64,000 nt of DNA from Marinibaculum sp040216765. GTDB lineage: Bacteria > Pseudomonadota > Alphaproteobacteria > Ferrovibrionales > Ferrovibrionaceae. The stretch spans positions 1-64,000 of the forward strand of contig JAVJON010000036.1 in the NCBI GenBank assembly GCA_040216765.1, given 5' to 3'. The notes under the pieces were generated by a model. That model searched no databases. It saw only the letters and a program-made list of their open reading frames with translations, and had not been told where the DNA came from. Of this stretch, positions 41,224 through 51,023 are shown piece after piece. Position 1 is the first letter of the stretch, and every line of letters begins with the position of its first letter. The position numbers and the translations under genes are program-made.

Positions 41224-42120
41224 ATGACCGCATGGTGGCGCGCCGGCGGCATGGCGCCCCAGCATCTGGCGCTGGTGGTGCTGATCAACGGCGTCTGGGG
41301 CCTGACCTTCATTGCCGCCAAGACCGCGCTGGACACCTTCCCGGCGCTGCTGGCGACCGGCCTGCGGTTCGCCGTCGTGCTGCTGATCCTGGGGCCTTTC
41401 CTGCGGGTGGTGCCGGGGCAGATGCGCAACATCCTGGGCATCGCGGTCTTCGCGGGCGGCCTGCATTTCGCGCTGGTGTTCAGCGGCTTCGACCTGGCGA
41501 GCTCGATCTCGGCAATGGCGGTGGTGGCCCAGCTGGGCCTGCCCTTCGCCACCCTGATCGCGGTCCTGTTCTTCGGCGAGCGGATCCGCTGGCGGCGCAG
41601 CCTGGGCATCGCCCTGGCCTTTGCCGGGGTCGTCGTGATCTCCTTCGACCCGACGGTGTTCGACCAGGTCGAGGCGGTGATCCTGGTGGCCCTGAGCGCG
41701 CTGTCCATCGCAATCGCGCAGAACCTGATGCGGCAGACCCGCGGGGTCTCGCCGATGAACATGCAGGCCTGGATCGCGGTGATCAGCGCGCCGATTCTGC
41801 TGCTGCTGACCTGGCCGATGGAGGGCGGCCAGGTCGCCGCGCTGGAAGGCGCCGACGACCTGGCCTGGGGCGCGCTGCTGTTCGTCGCCATCGGCTCCTC
41901 GGTGATCGCCCATAGCGGCATGTTCTACCTGATGAACCGCTACCCGGTGACCCTGGTCGCGCCGATGCTGGTGCTGGCGCCGATCTTCGGCGTGCTGTTC
42001 GCCGTCTGGCTGCTGGGCGAGGTGCTGACCTGGCGGATCGTGATCGGCGCGGCCATCACCCTGGCCGGCGTCTTCATCGTGGCGGTGCGCGAGCGCGCGC
42101 CCGCCGCGCCCCCCCTCTAG
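41224..42120 (+). CDS. EamA family (DMT) transporter
   Basis: The 298 residues have ten predicted membrane helices in two EamA repeats (VLINGVWGLTFIAAKTALDTFPALLATGLRF; ALLFVAIGSSVIAHSGMFYLMNRYPVTLVAPMLVLAPIFGVLFAVWLLGE). Such proteins export amino acids or related metabolites. It starts ten bases after motB, perhaps in one transcript, and is followed by the amidase gene. The substrate is unknown. Confidence 0.92.
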   Translation: MTAWWRAGGMAPQHLALVVLINGVWGLTFIAAKTALDTFPALLATGLRFAVVLLILGPFLRVVPGQMRNILGIAVFAGGLHFALVFSGFDLASSISAMAVVAQLGLPFATLIAVLFFGERIRWRRSLGIALAFAGVVVISFDPTVFDQVEAVILVALSALSIAIAQNLMRQTRGVSPMNMQAWIAVISAPILLLLTWPMEGGQVAALEGADDLAWGALLFVAIGSSVIAHSGMFYLMNRYPVTLVAPMLVLAPIFGVLFAVWLLGEVLTWRIVIGAAITLAGVFIVAVRERAPAAPPL

Positions 42121-42138
42121 CGCCGAGGATCCGGCCGC

Positions 42139-42954
42139 ATGACCCCCGTCCCGCCCAGCAGCCTTGCCGTCGCGGACCGCCCGTCGCCGAACCATGGCCC
42201 GCGCCGCGACGGCGCGGAGGTCGCGATGGTGCTGCTGCACTATACCGACATGATCGACGCCGCCGCCGCGCTGCGGCGGCTGACCGATCCGGCGGCCGAG
42301 GTCAGCGCCCATTACCTGGTGGCGGAGGATGGCAGCATCCTGCGCCTGGTGGCGGAGGAGCGCCGTGCCTGGCATGCCGGCCAGGCCTGCTGGGCGGGCG
42401 AACGCGACATCAACAGCCGGTCGGTCGGCATCGAGATCGTCAATCCCGGGCATAGCTGCGGCTACCGCGCCTTCCCAGAGGCCCAGATGGCTGCCGTGCA
42501 GGCGCTCTGCCTCGACATCGTCGCCCGCCACGGCCTGGATCCGCGTGCCGTGCTGGGCCATTCCGACGTGGCGCCCCAGCGCAAGCGCGACCCGGGCGAA
42601 CTGTTCGACTGGCATCGCCTAGCGGCCGCGGGGCTGGGGCTCTGGCCCGCCGCGGATTTCGACCTTGCCCTGGCGGCCGTCAACGCGCCGTCGCTCGGCC
42701 CGGGCCAGTCCGGCCCCGCGGTCCTGGACCTGCAGTTCGCGCTGGACGGCATCGGCTACGAGGTGGAGGGCAATGGCCTGTACGACCCGCCGCTGGCGGC
42801 CGTCGTCGCCGCCTTCCAGCGGCATTTCCGGCCGGAATGGATCGACGGGACGGCGGATCCGGAGACGATGGCCCTGGTCCACCATATCCTGTCGGTGGCG
42901 CAGGCACCGCGGCCCGCGAATGCGCGCTTGACCGAAGGGTCCGGCGGCGCGTAG
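42139..42954 (+). CDS. N-acetylmuramoyl-L-alanine amidase, AmpD-like
   Basis: The 271-residue enzyme cleaves the bond between N-acetylmuramic acid and L-alanine in muropeptides. Zn ligands are His34 (LLHYTD), His141 (VLGHSDVAP) and Asp151 (RKRDPGE), with Glu in the EIVNPGH strand. A C-terminal peptidoglycan-binding domain (about 185-255) follows. It lacks a signal peptide, so it acts in the cytoplasm on recycled anhydro-muropeptides or is released otherwise. The rnpB gene starts about ten bases after its stop. Confidence 0.93.
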   Translation: MTPVPPSSLAVADRPSPNHGPRRDGAEVAMVLLHYTDMIDAAAALRRLTDPAAEVSAHYLVAEDGSILRLVAEERRAWHAGQACWAGERDINSRSVGIEIVNPGHSCGYRAFPEAQMAAVQALCLDIVARHGLDPRAVLGHSDVAPQRKRDPGELFDWHRLAAAGLGLWPAADFDLALAAVNAPSLGPGQSGPAVLDLQFALDGIGYEVEGNGLYDPPLAAVVAAFQRHFRPEWIDGTADPETMALVHHILSVAQAPRPANARLTEGSGGA

Positions 42955-42963
42955 CAAGATGGC

Positions 42964-43376
<413 letters not shown>

Positions 43377-43655
43377 ATGCCGTCCCATGCGACGGCCATG
43401 CGGGAGGCCCGCCGGCCGCGGGCGATCCGGCGCCGGGGCGGTCCAGGACTGCCCGCCAGCATGGCTTGCGGCTGGAACATTAAGCGTTTCAAAGCGGAAC
43501 ATATAAGGAACTTACTAGTTCGAAAGATATCGATCGGCTGACGAAGAAAAGAACAAAAGGGGGTTAAGCGCGCATGGCAGACTAGATCTGGGGTTGCACG
43601 AAAAGAATGCCGGAAGTCCTTGATATTCCGGCAGTTCAACTGCGATACCATTGAC
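43377..43655. other. non-coding gap between rnpB and mraZ control region
   Basis: No gene is seen. The stretch 43480-43650 is more AT-rich than its surroundings and contains the direct repeat GGAACAT (around 43473 and 43496). A possible promoter, TTGATA (43620-43625) and GATACC (43644-43649) with 18 bases between, lies just before the MraZ boxes. The -10 match is weak. Confidence 0.4.
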
Positions 43656-43690
43656 GCCCATAAAGTCCCATGTTATCCCACGACATCCCA
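43656..43690 (+). promoter_or_regulatory. MraZ operator, four TGGG boxes
   Basis: On the minus strand the segment reads TGGGA, TGGGA, TGGGA, TGGGC, each followed by five bases, so the boxes repeat exactly every ten bases (43686-43690, 43676-43680, 43666-43670, 43656-43660). E. coli MraZ binds TGGG-N5 direct repeats upstream of its own gene. The boxes would overlap the start of the dcw transcript and let MraZ repress the whole cluster. Confidence 0.75.
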
Positions 43691-43835
43691 TACACGTGCC
43701 ATGGGGGAATGCGTGAGACGGCGATCTACGCCGTTCGGACGGGAAAGCCCGCCTCCCGGGGGTGCTTTTCCAGGCTGAATCGGACGCCCGCGACCGGCCG
43801 AAAGGCAAAGAGCGGGAGAGGGGCGAGGATGTGGC

Positions 43836-44288
43836 GTGGACAAGTTCGTGGGCACATTCACGAACAAGCTCGACCGGAAGGGACGGGTCTCCCTCCCGGC
43901 GGAGTTCCGCGCCGTGCTGCAGCGCCAGCAGTCGGAGAACTCGGCCCTGATGCCGGCGCCGAACGCCGACGCGATCGCCGGCGGTGGCGCGCTCTACCTG
44001 GACACCCTGCATACCCGGTTCAAGAGCCCCGATCCGATGGATCCCGCGTTCGAGGACTGGATCGACTACATCATGCCGAATGTGCGTTCCGTCGGCTGGG
44101 ACGAAACCGGCCGCATGGTGCTGCCGGAGCCGCTGATCACATTGGCCAAGCTGACCGACACTGCGGTGTTCGTGGGCCGCTACGACCATTTCCAGATCTG
44201 GAACCCCACGCTCTGGGCGACGCGCCAGGCGGAGGTGGCGGAGCGCCAGCGCAACCGCACCGGTCGCGGCGCAGGCGGTGCGCAATGA
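43836..44288 (+). CDS. mraZ: division/cell wall cluster regulator MraZ
   Basis: MraZ is an AbrB-like DNA-binding protein that represses the dcw operon. The 150 residues hold two AbrB repeats (MDKFVGTFTNKLDRKGRVSLPAEFRAVLQ; SVGWDETGRMVLPEPLITLAKLTDTAVFVGRYDHFQIWNP). The start is GTG at 43836, with GAGG seven bases before. Its stop overlaps the rsmH start by four bases. Four candidate binding boxes lie at 43656-43690. Confidence 0.95.
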   Translation: MDKFVGTFTNKLDRKGRVSLPAEFRAVLQRQQSENSALMPAPNADAIAGGGALYLDTLHTRFKSPDPMDPAFEDWIDYIMPNVRSVGWDETGRMVLPEPLITLAKLTDTAVFVGRYDHFQIWNPTLWATRQAEVAERQRNRTGRGAGGAQ

Positions 44289-45331
44289 CCGTCAGCCACC
44301 ATCTGCCGGTCATGCTCGCCCCCGTACTGGAGGCACTCGCGCCGCGGGCCGGGGAAGCCATGGTCGACGGCACCTTCGGCGGCGGCGGCTATACCGCCGC
44401 CCTGCTGGATGCCGGCCTGAAGGTCTATGCCATCGACCGCGACCGGGACGCGATCGCCCGGGGCCGCGACCGCTTTGCCGCCGCCGGCGAGCGGCTGACC
44501 CTGCTGCCAGGCCGCTTCGGCGACATGGCCGCACTGCTCGCCTCGGTTGGGGTTGCGGCGGTGGACGGCGTGGTCCTGGACCTGGGCCTGTCGTCCGACC
44601 AGCTGGACAGCGCGGAACGCGGCTTCGCCTTCTCGGTCGACGGGCCGCTGGACATGCGCATGGGCCATGACGGCGCCGATGCCGCGTCGTTTGTGAACAC
44701 CGCCGAGGAGCAGGACCTGGCCGACATCGTCTATCGCTATGGCGAGGAGCGCCGCTCCCGCGCCGTGGCGCGGGCGATCGTCGCGGCACGGGCAAAGCGG
44801 CCGATCCGCCGCACCGGCGAGCTGGCGGACATCGTTACCCGGGCGGTCGGCCGGCCGCGCCAGCCCGGCCGCGCGATCCATCCCGCGACCCGCACCTTCC
44901 AGGCCATCCGGATCCACGTGAACGACGAACTCGGCGAGCTGGAGCGCGGCCTCAGCGCGGCGGAGCATCTGCTGGCGCCGGGCGGCCGGCTCGCGGTCGT
45001 GTCCTTCCACAGCCTGGAGGACCGCATCGTGAAGACCTTCCTGGCGGCGCGCGCGGGCGAGGCGGCACAGCCGTCGCGGCATGCGCCGCCGCAGGTGGGC
45101 GCGGCCGCCGCGCAGCCGAGCTTCGCCCTGAAGTGGCGCGGCGTGCGCAAGCCGGACGATGCCGAGGCCTCGGCCAATCCGCGCGCGCGCTCCGCGCGGC
45201 TGCGCGCCGCGGTGCGGACCGATGCCCGTCCCTGGGGGGGCGAGGATGCGGGAGCCGGCCCGGGAGCCGGCTCGCCGGACAGGACGCTATCGGGGGCCGG
45301 GGCGCATCCCGGCCGGGGAGGCGAAGCATGA
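44285..45331 (+). CDS. rsmH: 16S rRNA (cytosine-N4)-methyltransferase RsmH
   Basis: RsmH methylates C1402 in 16S rRNA. The 348 residues show the SAM motif VDGTFGGGGYTAALLDAG, the strand LDLGLSSDQLDSAERGFAFSVDGPLDMRM, the QAIRIHVNDELGELERGL helix and the C-terminal VSFHSLEDRIVKTFL. The last roughly 40 residues are low-complexity Gly/Ala. It is the second gene of the cluster and overlaps both neighbours by four bases. Confidence 0.97.
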   Translation: MTVSHHLPVMLAPVLEALAPRAGEAMVDGTFGGGGYTAALLDAGLKVYAIDRDRDAIARGRDRFAAAGERLTLLPGRFGDMAALLASVGVAAVDGVVLDLGLSSDQLDSAERGFAFSVDGPLDMRMGHDGADAASFVNTAEEQDLADIVYRYGEERRSRAVARAIVAARAKRPIRRTGELADIVTRAVGRPRQPGRAIHPATRTFQAIRIHVNDELGELERGLSAAEHLLAPGGRLAVVSFHSLEDRIVKTFLAARAGEAAQPSRHAPPQVGAAAAQPSFALKWRGVRKPDDAEASANPRARSARLRAAVRTDARPWGGEDAGAGPGAGSPDRTLSGAGAHPGRGGEA

Positions 45332-46077
45332 AGCGCTTGATCACCGTTGCCGGCCTGGCCCTTGTGTTTGTCGCCATGTTCGGCCTGTACGAACTGTCCT
45401 ACCGGGTCGATCGCCAGGAGGCGCAGCTGCGGACGCTGACCGGCAGGATCGCGACCGAGAAGCAGGCGATCGCCGTGCTGCGGGCGGAATGGGCCTATCT
45501 CACCCGGCCGCAGGCGATCCAGGACCGCGCGATCGAGAACCTGGCAATGCAGCCGACCCTGCCGGGCCAGATGGTGGCCTTTCATGACGTGCCCGAGCGC
45601 GAAAAGCGCCTGATCACCGCGCCCGATGGCGGGCCCGATGGCGGGCCCGGTGACGGGGACGGGGCGATGCCGGGTGTCGTCCTGGTCGCCGGAGAGATCC
45701 TGCCCCTGCCGCGGCCGCGGCCGGCCGGGCATCTGCGCCTCGCGGTCGCGGAGGCCGTGACCGCGGCCACGGAACAGGCCGGGGCCGGGGCGATGACCGG
45801 GTCCGGCACCGTCGCCGGGCGCGCGGACCCGCCGCCTGTCCGGTCCGCTACCGCCCGCGCCGCACCCGAGCGTCCCGCGCCCCAGCGCCCGTCCGCGCCG
45901 CCGGCCCGCCGGCAGGCCGATGCGGCGACGGCCCAGCTTGAAGTGGCCATGCGCCGCCCGACGCCGCCCGGCGGCGGGCGCCTGCTGCCGGCGGCCATGG
46001 AGGCTCGGCTGCTGAAAGTCGCGGCGCAGCAGGTGTCCGGCGAGGACACCGCGCGCATCCTGATCGGGGGGCAGTGA
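45328..46077 (+). CDS. ftsL: cell division protein FtsL, long form
   Basis: FtsL is a bitopic divisome protein that works with FtsB and FtsQ. The membrane helix is at residues 4-22 (LITVAGLALVFVAMFGLYEL), and a leucine-zipper coiled coil follows at about 28-75 (RQEAQLRTLTGRIATEKQAIAVLRAEWAYLTRPQAIQDRAIENL). At 249 residues it is over twice the usual length. The extra about 150 residues are Pro/Ala/Gly-rich and would lie in the periplasm. It overlaps rsmH and abuts ftsI (TGATG). Confidence 0.88.
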   Translation: MKRLITVAGLALVFVAMFGLYELSYRVDRQEAQLRTLTGRIATEKQAIAVLRAEWAYLTRPQAIQDRAIENLAMQPTLPGQMVAFHDVPEREKRLITAPDGGPDGGPGDGDGAMPGVVLVAGEILPLPRPRPAGHLRLAVAEAVTAATEQAGAGAMTGSGTVAGRADPPPVRSATARAAPERPAPQRPSAPPARRQADAATAQLEVAMRRPTPPGGGRLLPAAMEARLLKVAAQQVSGEDTARILIGGQ

Positions 46078-48041
46078 TGGCGGTCTGGCCGTTCCGTCGC
46101 CGTTCAGGCAGCAAACCGGGGCAGGGCCGGCGGGCCGAGCCGCGCCTGCGCCGGCGTTCGGAGGCCGAGGGCCCGCAGCATCTCGCCGCCGATGCGGCCA
46201 TCAAGGCAGGCCGGTCCGCAGATGCCGACGACACGGCGATGCCGGCGGCGGCGGGGCGGCTGTCGCGCGACCCCGAGCTGGGCCGCGACCTGTCGCCCGC
46301 GATCCCCGCCGGGCTGCGCCACCGCAGCCAGGTCGTGCGCCTCGACGGCGTGACCAAGCAGGCGATGGAGACCGGCCGCACGCGGCTGGTCGTGGGCATG
46401 GCGCTGTTCGCCCTGGTCTTCCTGACCCTTGGCGGCCGGGTCGTGCATCTGGGGCTGACCGGAGGCGGGACCGACGCGGATCCGCACAGCTGGGCCGGCT
46501 TCGCGGAGAAGCGGGCCAATACGCCGGCCCTGTCGCGACGCTCGATCGTCGACCGGAACGGCGTGCTCCTCGCCACCAACCTGCCGACCCCGTCGCTCTT
46601 CGTGGATTCGCGGCAGGTGATCGACGCCAACGAACTGGCGGAACAGCTGATCCAGGTGCTTCCCGACCTGAGTTATGCCGAGGTCAAGGAGAAGGCTGCC
46701 TCGGGGCGGGCCTTTTCCTGGCTGAAGCGCAACCTGACCCGCCGCCAGCAGGCGGAGGTCCATGAGCTCGGCCTGCCCGGCCTGGGCTTCCGGATGGAGG
46801 AGGAGCGGGTCTATCCGCACGGCTCGCTGTTCTCCCATGTCGTCGGCTTCACCGACATCGACAATCACGGCATCTCCGGCATCGAGCTGTCCTTCGACGA
46901 GGCGCTGAACGATCCCAACCGGCTGGGCAAGCCCTTCGCGCTGGCGCTCGATGCCCGGGTGCAATACGCCCTGCATGCCGAGCTCTCTGCCGCCCGCGAG
47001 ACGTTCAAGGCGCTGGGCGCGGGCGGCGTGGTGGTGGACGTGCGCACCGGCGAGGTGCTGGGCATGGTGTCCCTGCCGGATTTCGATCCGGCCGATCCGG
47101 GCGCAGCCAGCGAGGACCAGCGCTTCAACAGGATCGCGCTCGGGGTCTACGAGATGGGCTCCACGATGAAGACCCTGAATACCGCGATGGCGCTGGATTC
47201 GGGCCGCATCCAGCTGAACCAGACATTCGACGCGACGAAACCGATCTACATCTCGCGCTTCTCGATCCGCGACTATCACCCCGAGAACCGCTGGCTGACG
47301 GTGGCGGAGATCTTCCAGCACAGTTCCAACGTCGGCTCCGCCCGCATGGCGGTCGAGCTGGGCACCGACGCGCAGCGGGCCTTCCTCGACAAGATGGGCA
47401 TGCTGGACCGGCCGTCGATCGAGCTGCCGGAAGTCGGCCGCCCGCTGATCCCGTCGCACTGGGCGAAGGTCGAGACCATGACCATCGCCTTCGGGCACGG
47501 CCTGTCGGTCACCCCGCTGCAGCTGGCGCGGGCCACGGCAGCGATCGTGAACGGCGGGCAGCTGCGCCCGCTGACCCTGGTGGAGCGGGGGCCGGGCGAA
47601 CCGGACATCGCCACCCAGGTGATCTCGGCGCGGACCTCCGACACCATGCGGCGGCTGCTGCACCTTGTCGTCGGTAGCGGCACCGCGAAGAAGGCCGCCG
47701 TTCCCGGCTATCTGGTGGGCGGCAAGACCGGCACGTCGGAAAAGGTCAAGGCGGGCGGCGGCTACAGCCGCAAGGCCCTGCTGACCTCCTTCGTTGCCGC
47801 CTTCCCGATGAACGACCCGCAATATGTCGTGGTCGCCGTGCTCGACGAGCCGCAGGGGCTGAAGGAGACCTACGGCTTCGCTACGGCGGGCTGGAACGCC
47901 GCGCCGACCGCCGGCCGCGTGGTGGCGCGCATCGCGCCGGTTCTGGGTGTCGAGCCGGTCGACGAGGCCGACCCCGCGATCCGCGAGGCGATGTTCGTAC
48001 CGATGCCGGGCAAGGCGGAGAAGCATCTTGCGGCTAACTGA
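46077..48041 (+). CDS. ftsI: septal peptidoglycan transpeptidase FtsI (PBP3)
   Basis: FtsI cross-links septal peptidoglycan together with FtsW. The 654 residues have a basic cytoplasmic tail, a membrane helix at about 103-122, a dimerisation domain (RRSIVDRNGVLLATNLPTPSLFVDSR) and the transpeptidase domain. The latter has catalytic Ser362 (GSTMK), SSN in QHSSNVGSA, and KTGT in GGKTGTSEK. An ATG start is assumed; a GTG three bases earlier also fits. The frame continues to the TGA just after the murE start. Confidence 0.96.
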   Translation: MAVWPFRRRSGSKPGQGRRAEPRLRRRSEAEGPQHLAADAAIKAGRSADADDTAMPAAAGRLSRDPELGRDLSPAIPAGLRHRSQVVRLDGVTKQAMETGRTRLVVGMALFALVFLTLGGRVVHLGLTGGGTDADPHSWAGFAEKRANTPALSRRSIVDRNGVLLATNLPTPSLFVDSRQVIDANELAEQLIQVLPDLSYAEVKEKAASGRAFSWLKRNLTRRQQAEVHELGLPGLGFRMEEERVYPHGSLFSHVVGFTDIDNHGISGIELSFDEALNDPNRLGKPFALALDARVQYALHAELSAARETFKALGAGGVVVDVRTGEVLGMVSLPDFDPADPGAASEDQRFNRIALGVYEMGSTMKTLNTAMALDSGRIQLNQTFDATKPIYISRFSIRDYHPENRWLTVAEIFQHSSNVGSARMAVELGTDAQRAFLDKMGMLDRPSIELPEVGRPLIPSHWAKVETMTIAFGHGLSVTPLQLARATAAIVNGGQLRPLTLVERGPGEPDIATQVISARTSDTMRRLLHLVVGSGTAKKAAVPGYLVGGKTGTSEKVKAGGGYSRKALLTSFVAAFPMNDPQYVVVAVLDEPQGLKETYGFATAGWNAAPTAGRVVARIAPVLGVEPVDEADPAIREAMFVPMPGKAEKHLAAN

Positions 48042-49536
48042 TCTCATAGCCGGCATGGCACCCGGGCAGCTGCGGCTGCCGGCGGGGAGCGATGCCGCGG
48101 CCGTGCGGATCACCGGGCTCACCGCCGACAGCCGCGAGGTGCGGCCCGGCTTCCTGTTCGCGGCCCTGTCGGGCCTGCGCCAGGACGGCGCGAGCTTCAT
48201 TCCGGAGGCGCTGCGCCGCGGCGCCGTGGCCATCCTGTCGGCGCCGGAGGCGCGCGACGCGGTGCCGGCGGAGGCCGTCTGGCTGGCCGATGCGGAACCG
48301 CGCCGCCGGCTGGCGCTGCTGGCCGCGCGGTTCTTCGGGCGGCAGCCGGCGCGGGTCGTCGCGGTGACCGGCACCAACGGCAAGACCTCGACGGCGGTCT
48401 TCACCCAGGGGATCTGGGCGTCCCTCGGCCTGGCGGCCGCCAGCCTCGGCACCCTCGGCCTGCTCGGCTTCGCGCTGCCGGCGGCGGCGGCCGTGCCGGC
48501 GATGACGACACCGGACCCCGTCGCCCTGCAGCGCGGGCTGTCGGTCCTGGCGGATGCCGGTTGCGACCGGCTGGCGATGGAGGCATCGAGCCACGGGCTG
48601 GCGCAGTTCCGCCTCGACGGCGTGACGGTCGCCGGCGCCGCCTTCACCAACCTGACCCGCGACCATCTGGACTATCACGGCAGCATGGCCGCCTATCGGG
48701 ATGCCAAGCTGCGGCTGTTCGACACCCTGCTGTCCGCCGACGGCACCGCCGTCGTCGACCTGGATGCCGCCGGCGACATATCCGGCGCGGTGGCGGCGAT
48801 CGCCGCCCGGCGCGGGCAGCGGCTGCTGCGCTACGGCACCGCGCCGGAGGCCGAGCTGCATATCGCGGCGCTGCGTCCGCACAGCGACGGCACCGATCTC
48901 GACCTGGACCTGTTCGGCACCCGGCACAGCCTGACCCTGCCCCTGATCGGCGGCTTCCAGCTGCGCAATGCCCTGGCGGCGCTGTCCCTGGTGCTCGGCA
49001 CCGAGGCCGGCCTCGAGCCGGGGCAGGCCGTGGCGGCGCTGCGGGGCCTGCATGGCGTTCCCGGACGGATGCAGAAGGTCGCCTCCCGCGGGGACCGTGC
49101 CGTCTATGTCGACTATGCCCATACGCCGGATGCCCTGCGCACCGTCCTGGACGCGGCCCGCCCGCATTGCCGGGGACGGTTGCATGTGGTGTTCGGCGCG
49201 GGCGGCGACCGCGATCCGGGCAAGCGGCCGCAGATGGGCCGTGCCGCGGCCGAACTGGCCGACCGGGTGATCGTCACCGACGACAATCCGCGCAGCGAGG
49301 CGCCGGCGGCGATCCGCGCCGCGATCCTGGACGCCGCGCCCGAAGCCACGGAGATCGGCGATCGCGAGGCGGCGATTGCCGCGGCACTGGACGGGATGGG
49401 CGCCGGCGACCTGTTGATCCTGGCGGGCAAGGGCCATGAGACCGGCCAGGTGGTGGCCGGCCGGGTGCTGCCGTTCGACGACGCGGAGGTTGCGCGCCGC
49501 CTGGCTGCCGCGCGCGGCTGGGAGGTGCTGGCGTGA
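48028..49536 (+). CDS. murE: UDP-MurNAc-tripeptide synthetase MurE
   Basis: MurE adds the third residue of the stem peptide, here meso-diaminopimelate, judged by the DNPR motif in TDDNPRSEAPAAI. The 502 residues include the ATP site GTNGKTSTAV and the HTPDAL-type central domain (YVDYAHTPDALRTVLDAA). The start is TTG at 48028, inside ftsI, with GGAG seven bases upstream; the next ATG is at 48055. It overlaps ftsI by 14 bases. Confidence 0.96.
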   Translation: MRLTDLIAGMAPGQLRLPAGSDAAAVRITGLTADSREVRPGFLFAALSGLRQDGASFIPEALRRGAVAILSAPEARDAVPAEAVWLADAEPRRRLALLAARFFGRQPARVVAVTGTNGKTSTAVFTQGIWASLGLAAASLGTLGLLGFALPAAAAVPAMTTPDPVALQRGLSVLADAGCDRLAMEASSHGLAQFRLDGVTVAGAAFTNLTRDHLDYHGSMAAYRDAKLRLFDTLLSADGTAVVDLDAAGDISGAVAAIAARRGQRLLRYGTAPEAELHIAALRPHSDGTDLDLDLFGTRHSLTLPLIGGFQLRNALAALSLVLGTEAGLEPGQAVAALRGLHGVPGRMQKVASRGDRAVYVDYAHTPDALRTVLDAARPHCRGRLHVVFGAGGDRDPGKRPQMGRAAAELADRVIVTDDNPRSEAPAAIRAAILDAAPEATEIGDREAAIAAALDGMGAGDLLILAGKGHETGQVVAGRVLPFDDAEVARRLAAARGWEVLA

Positions 49537-51020
49537 TGGCCGTGCCGATCCGCGTGCCGCTGTGGAGCGCCGGGGAGGCGGAGGCCGCGCTGCGCGCCGC
49601 CGGCCTGCCGGGCCGTGCGGTGGGCGACTGGGCGGTATGCGGCGTGTCGATCGACAGCCGCACCGTGGAGGCCGGCGAGCTGTTCGTCGCGCTGCGCGGC
49701 GAGGAGCGCGACGGCGGCGCGCGGGACGGCCATGACTTCGCCGCCGCCGCGCTCGAACGCGGCGCCGGCGCGCTGCTGCTGAGCGGCCTGCCCGCGGGCC
49801 TGCCCGCCGACACCCCGCGGCTGGAGACGACGGATACCCTGGAAGGTCTGCGCGCCCTTGCGACGGCGGCCCGCGCCCGCAGCCGGGCGCAGGTGATCGG
49901 CGTGACCGGCAGCGTCGGCAAGACCGGCAGCAAGGAGATGCTGCGCGCGACACTCGGCCCGTCGGGCAGCACCCATGCCTCGGCCAAGAGCTTCAACAAC
50001 CATTGGGGCGTGCCCCTTTCGCTTTCTCGGATGCCGGCGGACCGCCACTTCGCCGTCTTCGAGATGGGCATGAACCATCCGGGTGAGATCACCCCCCTCA
50101 CCCGGATGGTTCGCCCGCATATCGCCATCGTCACCACGGTGGAGGCGGTGCATCTGGAGTTCTTCGACAGCCTGGAGCAGATCGCGCGGGCAAAGGCGGA
50201 GATCTTCGACGGGCTGGAGCCCGGCGGCACCGCGGTGATCAACGCCGACAACGAATGGTGCGGCCTGCTGGCCGATGCGGCCCGCGCCGCCGGCGCCGGC
50301 CGCATCGTGACCTTCGGCCGCGCCGCGAAGGCAACGGCGCGGCTGCTGAAGGCCTCGATCCTGCCCGACTGCACGGTCGTGGTGGCGGAGATCGCCGGCA
50401 TTCCGGTGACCTACAAGGTCGGTGCCGCCGGCCTGCCCTGGGCGATGAACTCCCTTGCCGTCCTCGCGGCGGTCGAGGCTGCCGGGGCCGACCTGGGCCG
50501 CGCGGCGCTGGCGCTTGCAGAGATCGCGGCGCCGGCCGGCCGCGGCGCCCGCCACCGTATATCCCTGCCCGGCGGCGAGCTGGTCCTGATCGACGATGCC
50601 TACAATGCCAGCCCGGCCAGCGTCCGCGCCGCGCTGGAGGTTCTCGGCGCACAGGAAACCGGCCCCCGCGGACGGCGCATCGCCGTGCTCGGCGACATGC
50701 GGGAGCTGGGCGCGACCGCGCCGGCGCTGCATGCCGGCCTGGCCGATGCGGTGGCCGATGCCGGGATCGACCTCGTGTTCGCCGCCGGGCCGCTGATGCG
50801 GCACCTGTTCGACGCCCTGCCGCCGGCCCTGCAGGGCGCCCATGCGCCTGATTCCGCGTCGCTGATCCCGCTTCTGCTGCCGGCGCTGCGGGCGGGCGAC
50901 GTGGTCACCGTGAAGGGGTCGCTGGGCAGCCGCATGGCGCCGGTCGTGGAGCGCATCCGGGCCCTGGCGCCGGCGGAAGCCGCCGGGCAGGGCGCGGCGC
51001 GGACGCGGGGGAGGGGCTAG
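49536..51020 (+). CDS. murF: UDP-MurNAc-tripeptide D-Ala-D-Ala ligase MurF
   Basis: MurF adds D-alanyl-D-alanine to complete the pentapeptide. The 494 residues include VCGVSIDSRTVEAGELFVALRGEERDGHDF, the ATP site VTGSVGKTGSKEML, MGMNHPGEI and YNASPASVRAAL. The ATG at 49536 shares one base with the murE stop. A GTG three bases upstream, seven bases from GGAGG (49521-49525), may be used instead. It is followed by mraY after three bases. Confidence 0.96.
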   Translation: MAVPIRVPLWSAGEAEAALRAAGLPGRAVGDWAVCGVSIDSRTVEAGELFVALRGEERDGGARDGHDFAAAALERGAGALLLSGLPAGLPADTPRLETTDTLEGLRALATAARARSRAQVIGVTGSVGKTGSKEMLRATLGPSGSTHASAKSFNNHWGVPLSLSRMPADRHFAVFEMGMNHPGEITPLTRMVRPHIAIVTTVEAVHLEFFDSLEQIARAKAEIFDGLEPGGTAVINADNEWCGLLADAARAAGAGRIVTFGRAAKATARLLKASILPDCTVVVAEIAGIPVTYKVGAAGLPWAMNSLAVLAAVEAAGADLGRAALALAEIAAPAGRGARHRISLPGGELVLIDDAYNASPASVRAALEVLGAQETGPRGRRIAVLGDMRELGATAPALHAGLADAVADAGIDLVFAAGPLMRHLFDALPPALQGAHAPDSASLIPLLLPALRAGDVVTVKGSLGSRMAPVVERIRALAPAEAAGQGAARTRGRG

Positions 51021-51023
51021 GCG

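Noticed and set aside
43670..45331. Longer open frame covering mraZ and rsmH in one reading frame
   Set aside because: The part before 44285 is out of frame with mraZ. Both real genes have clear starts with family N-termini.
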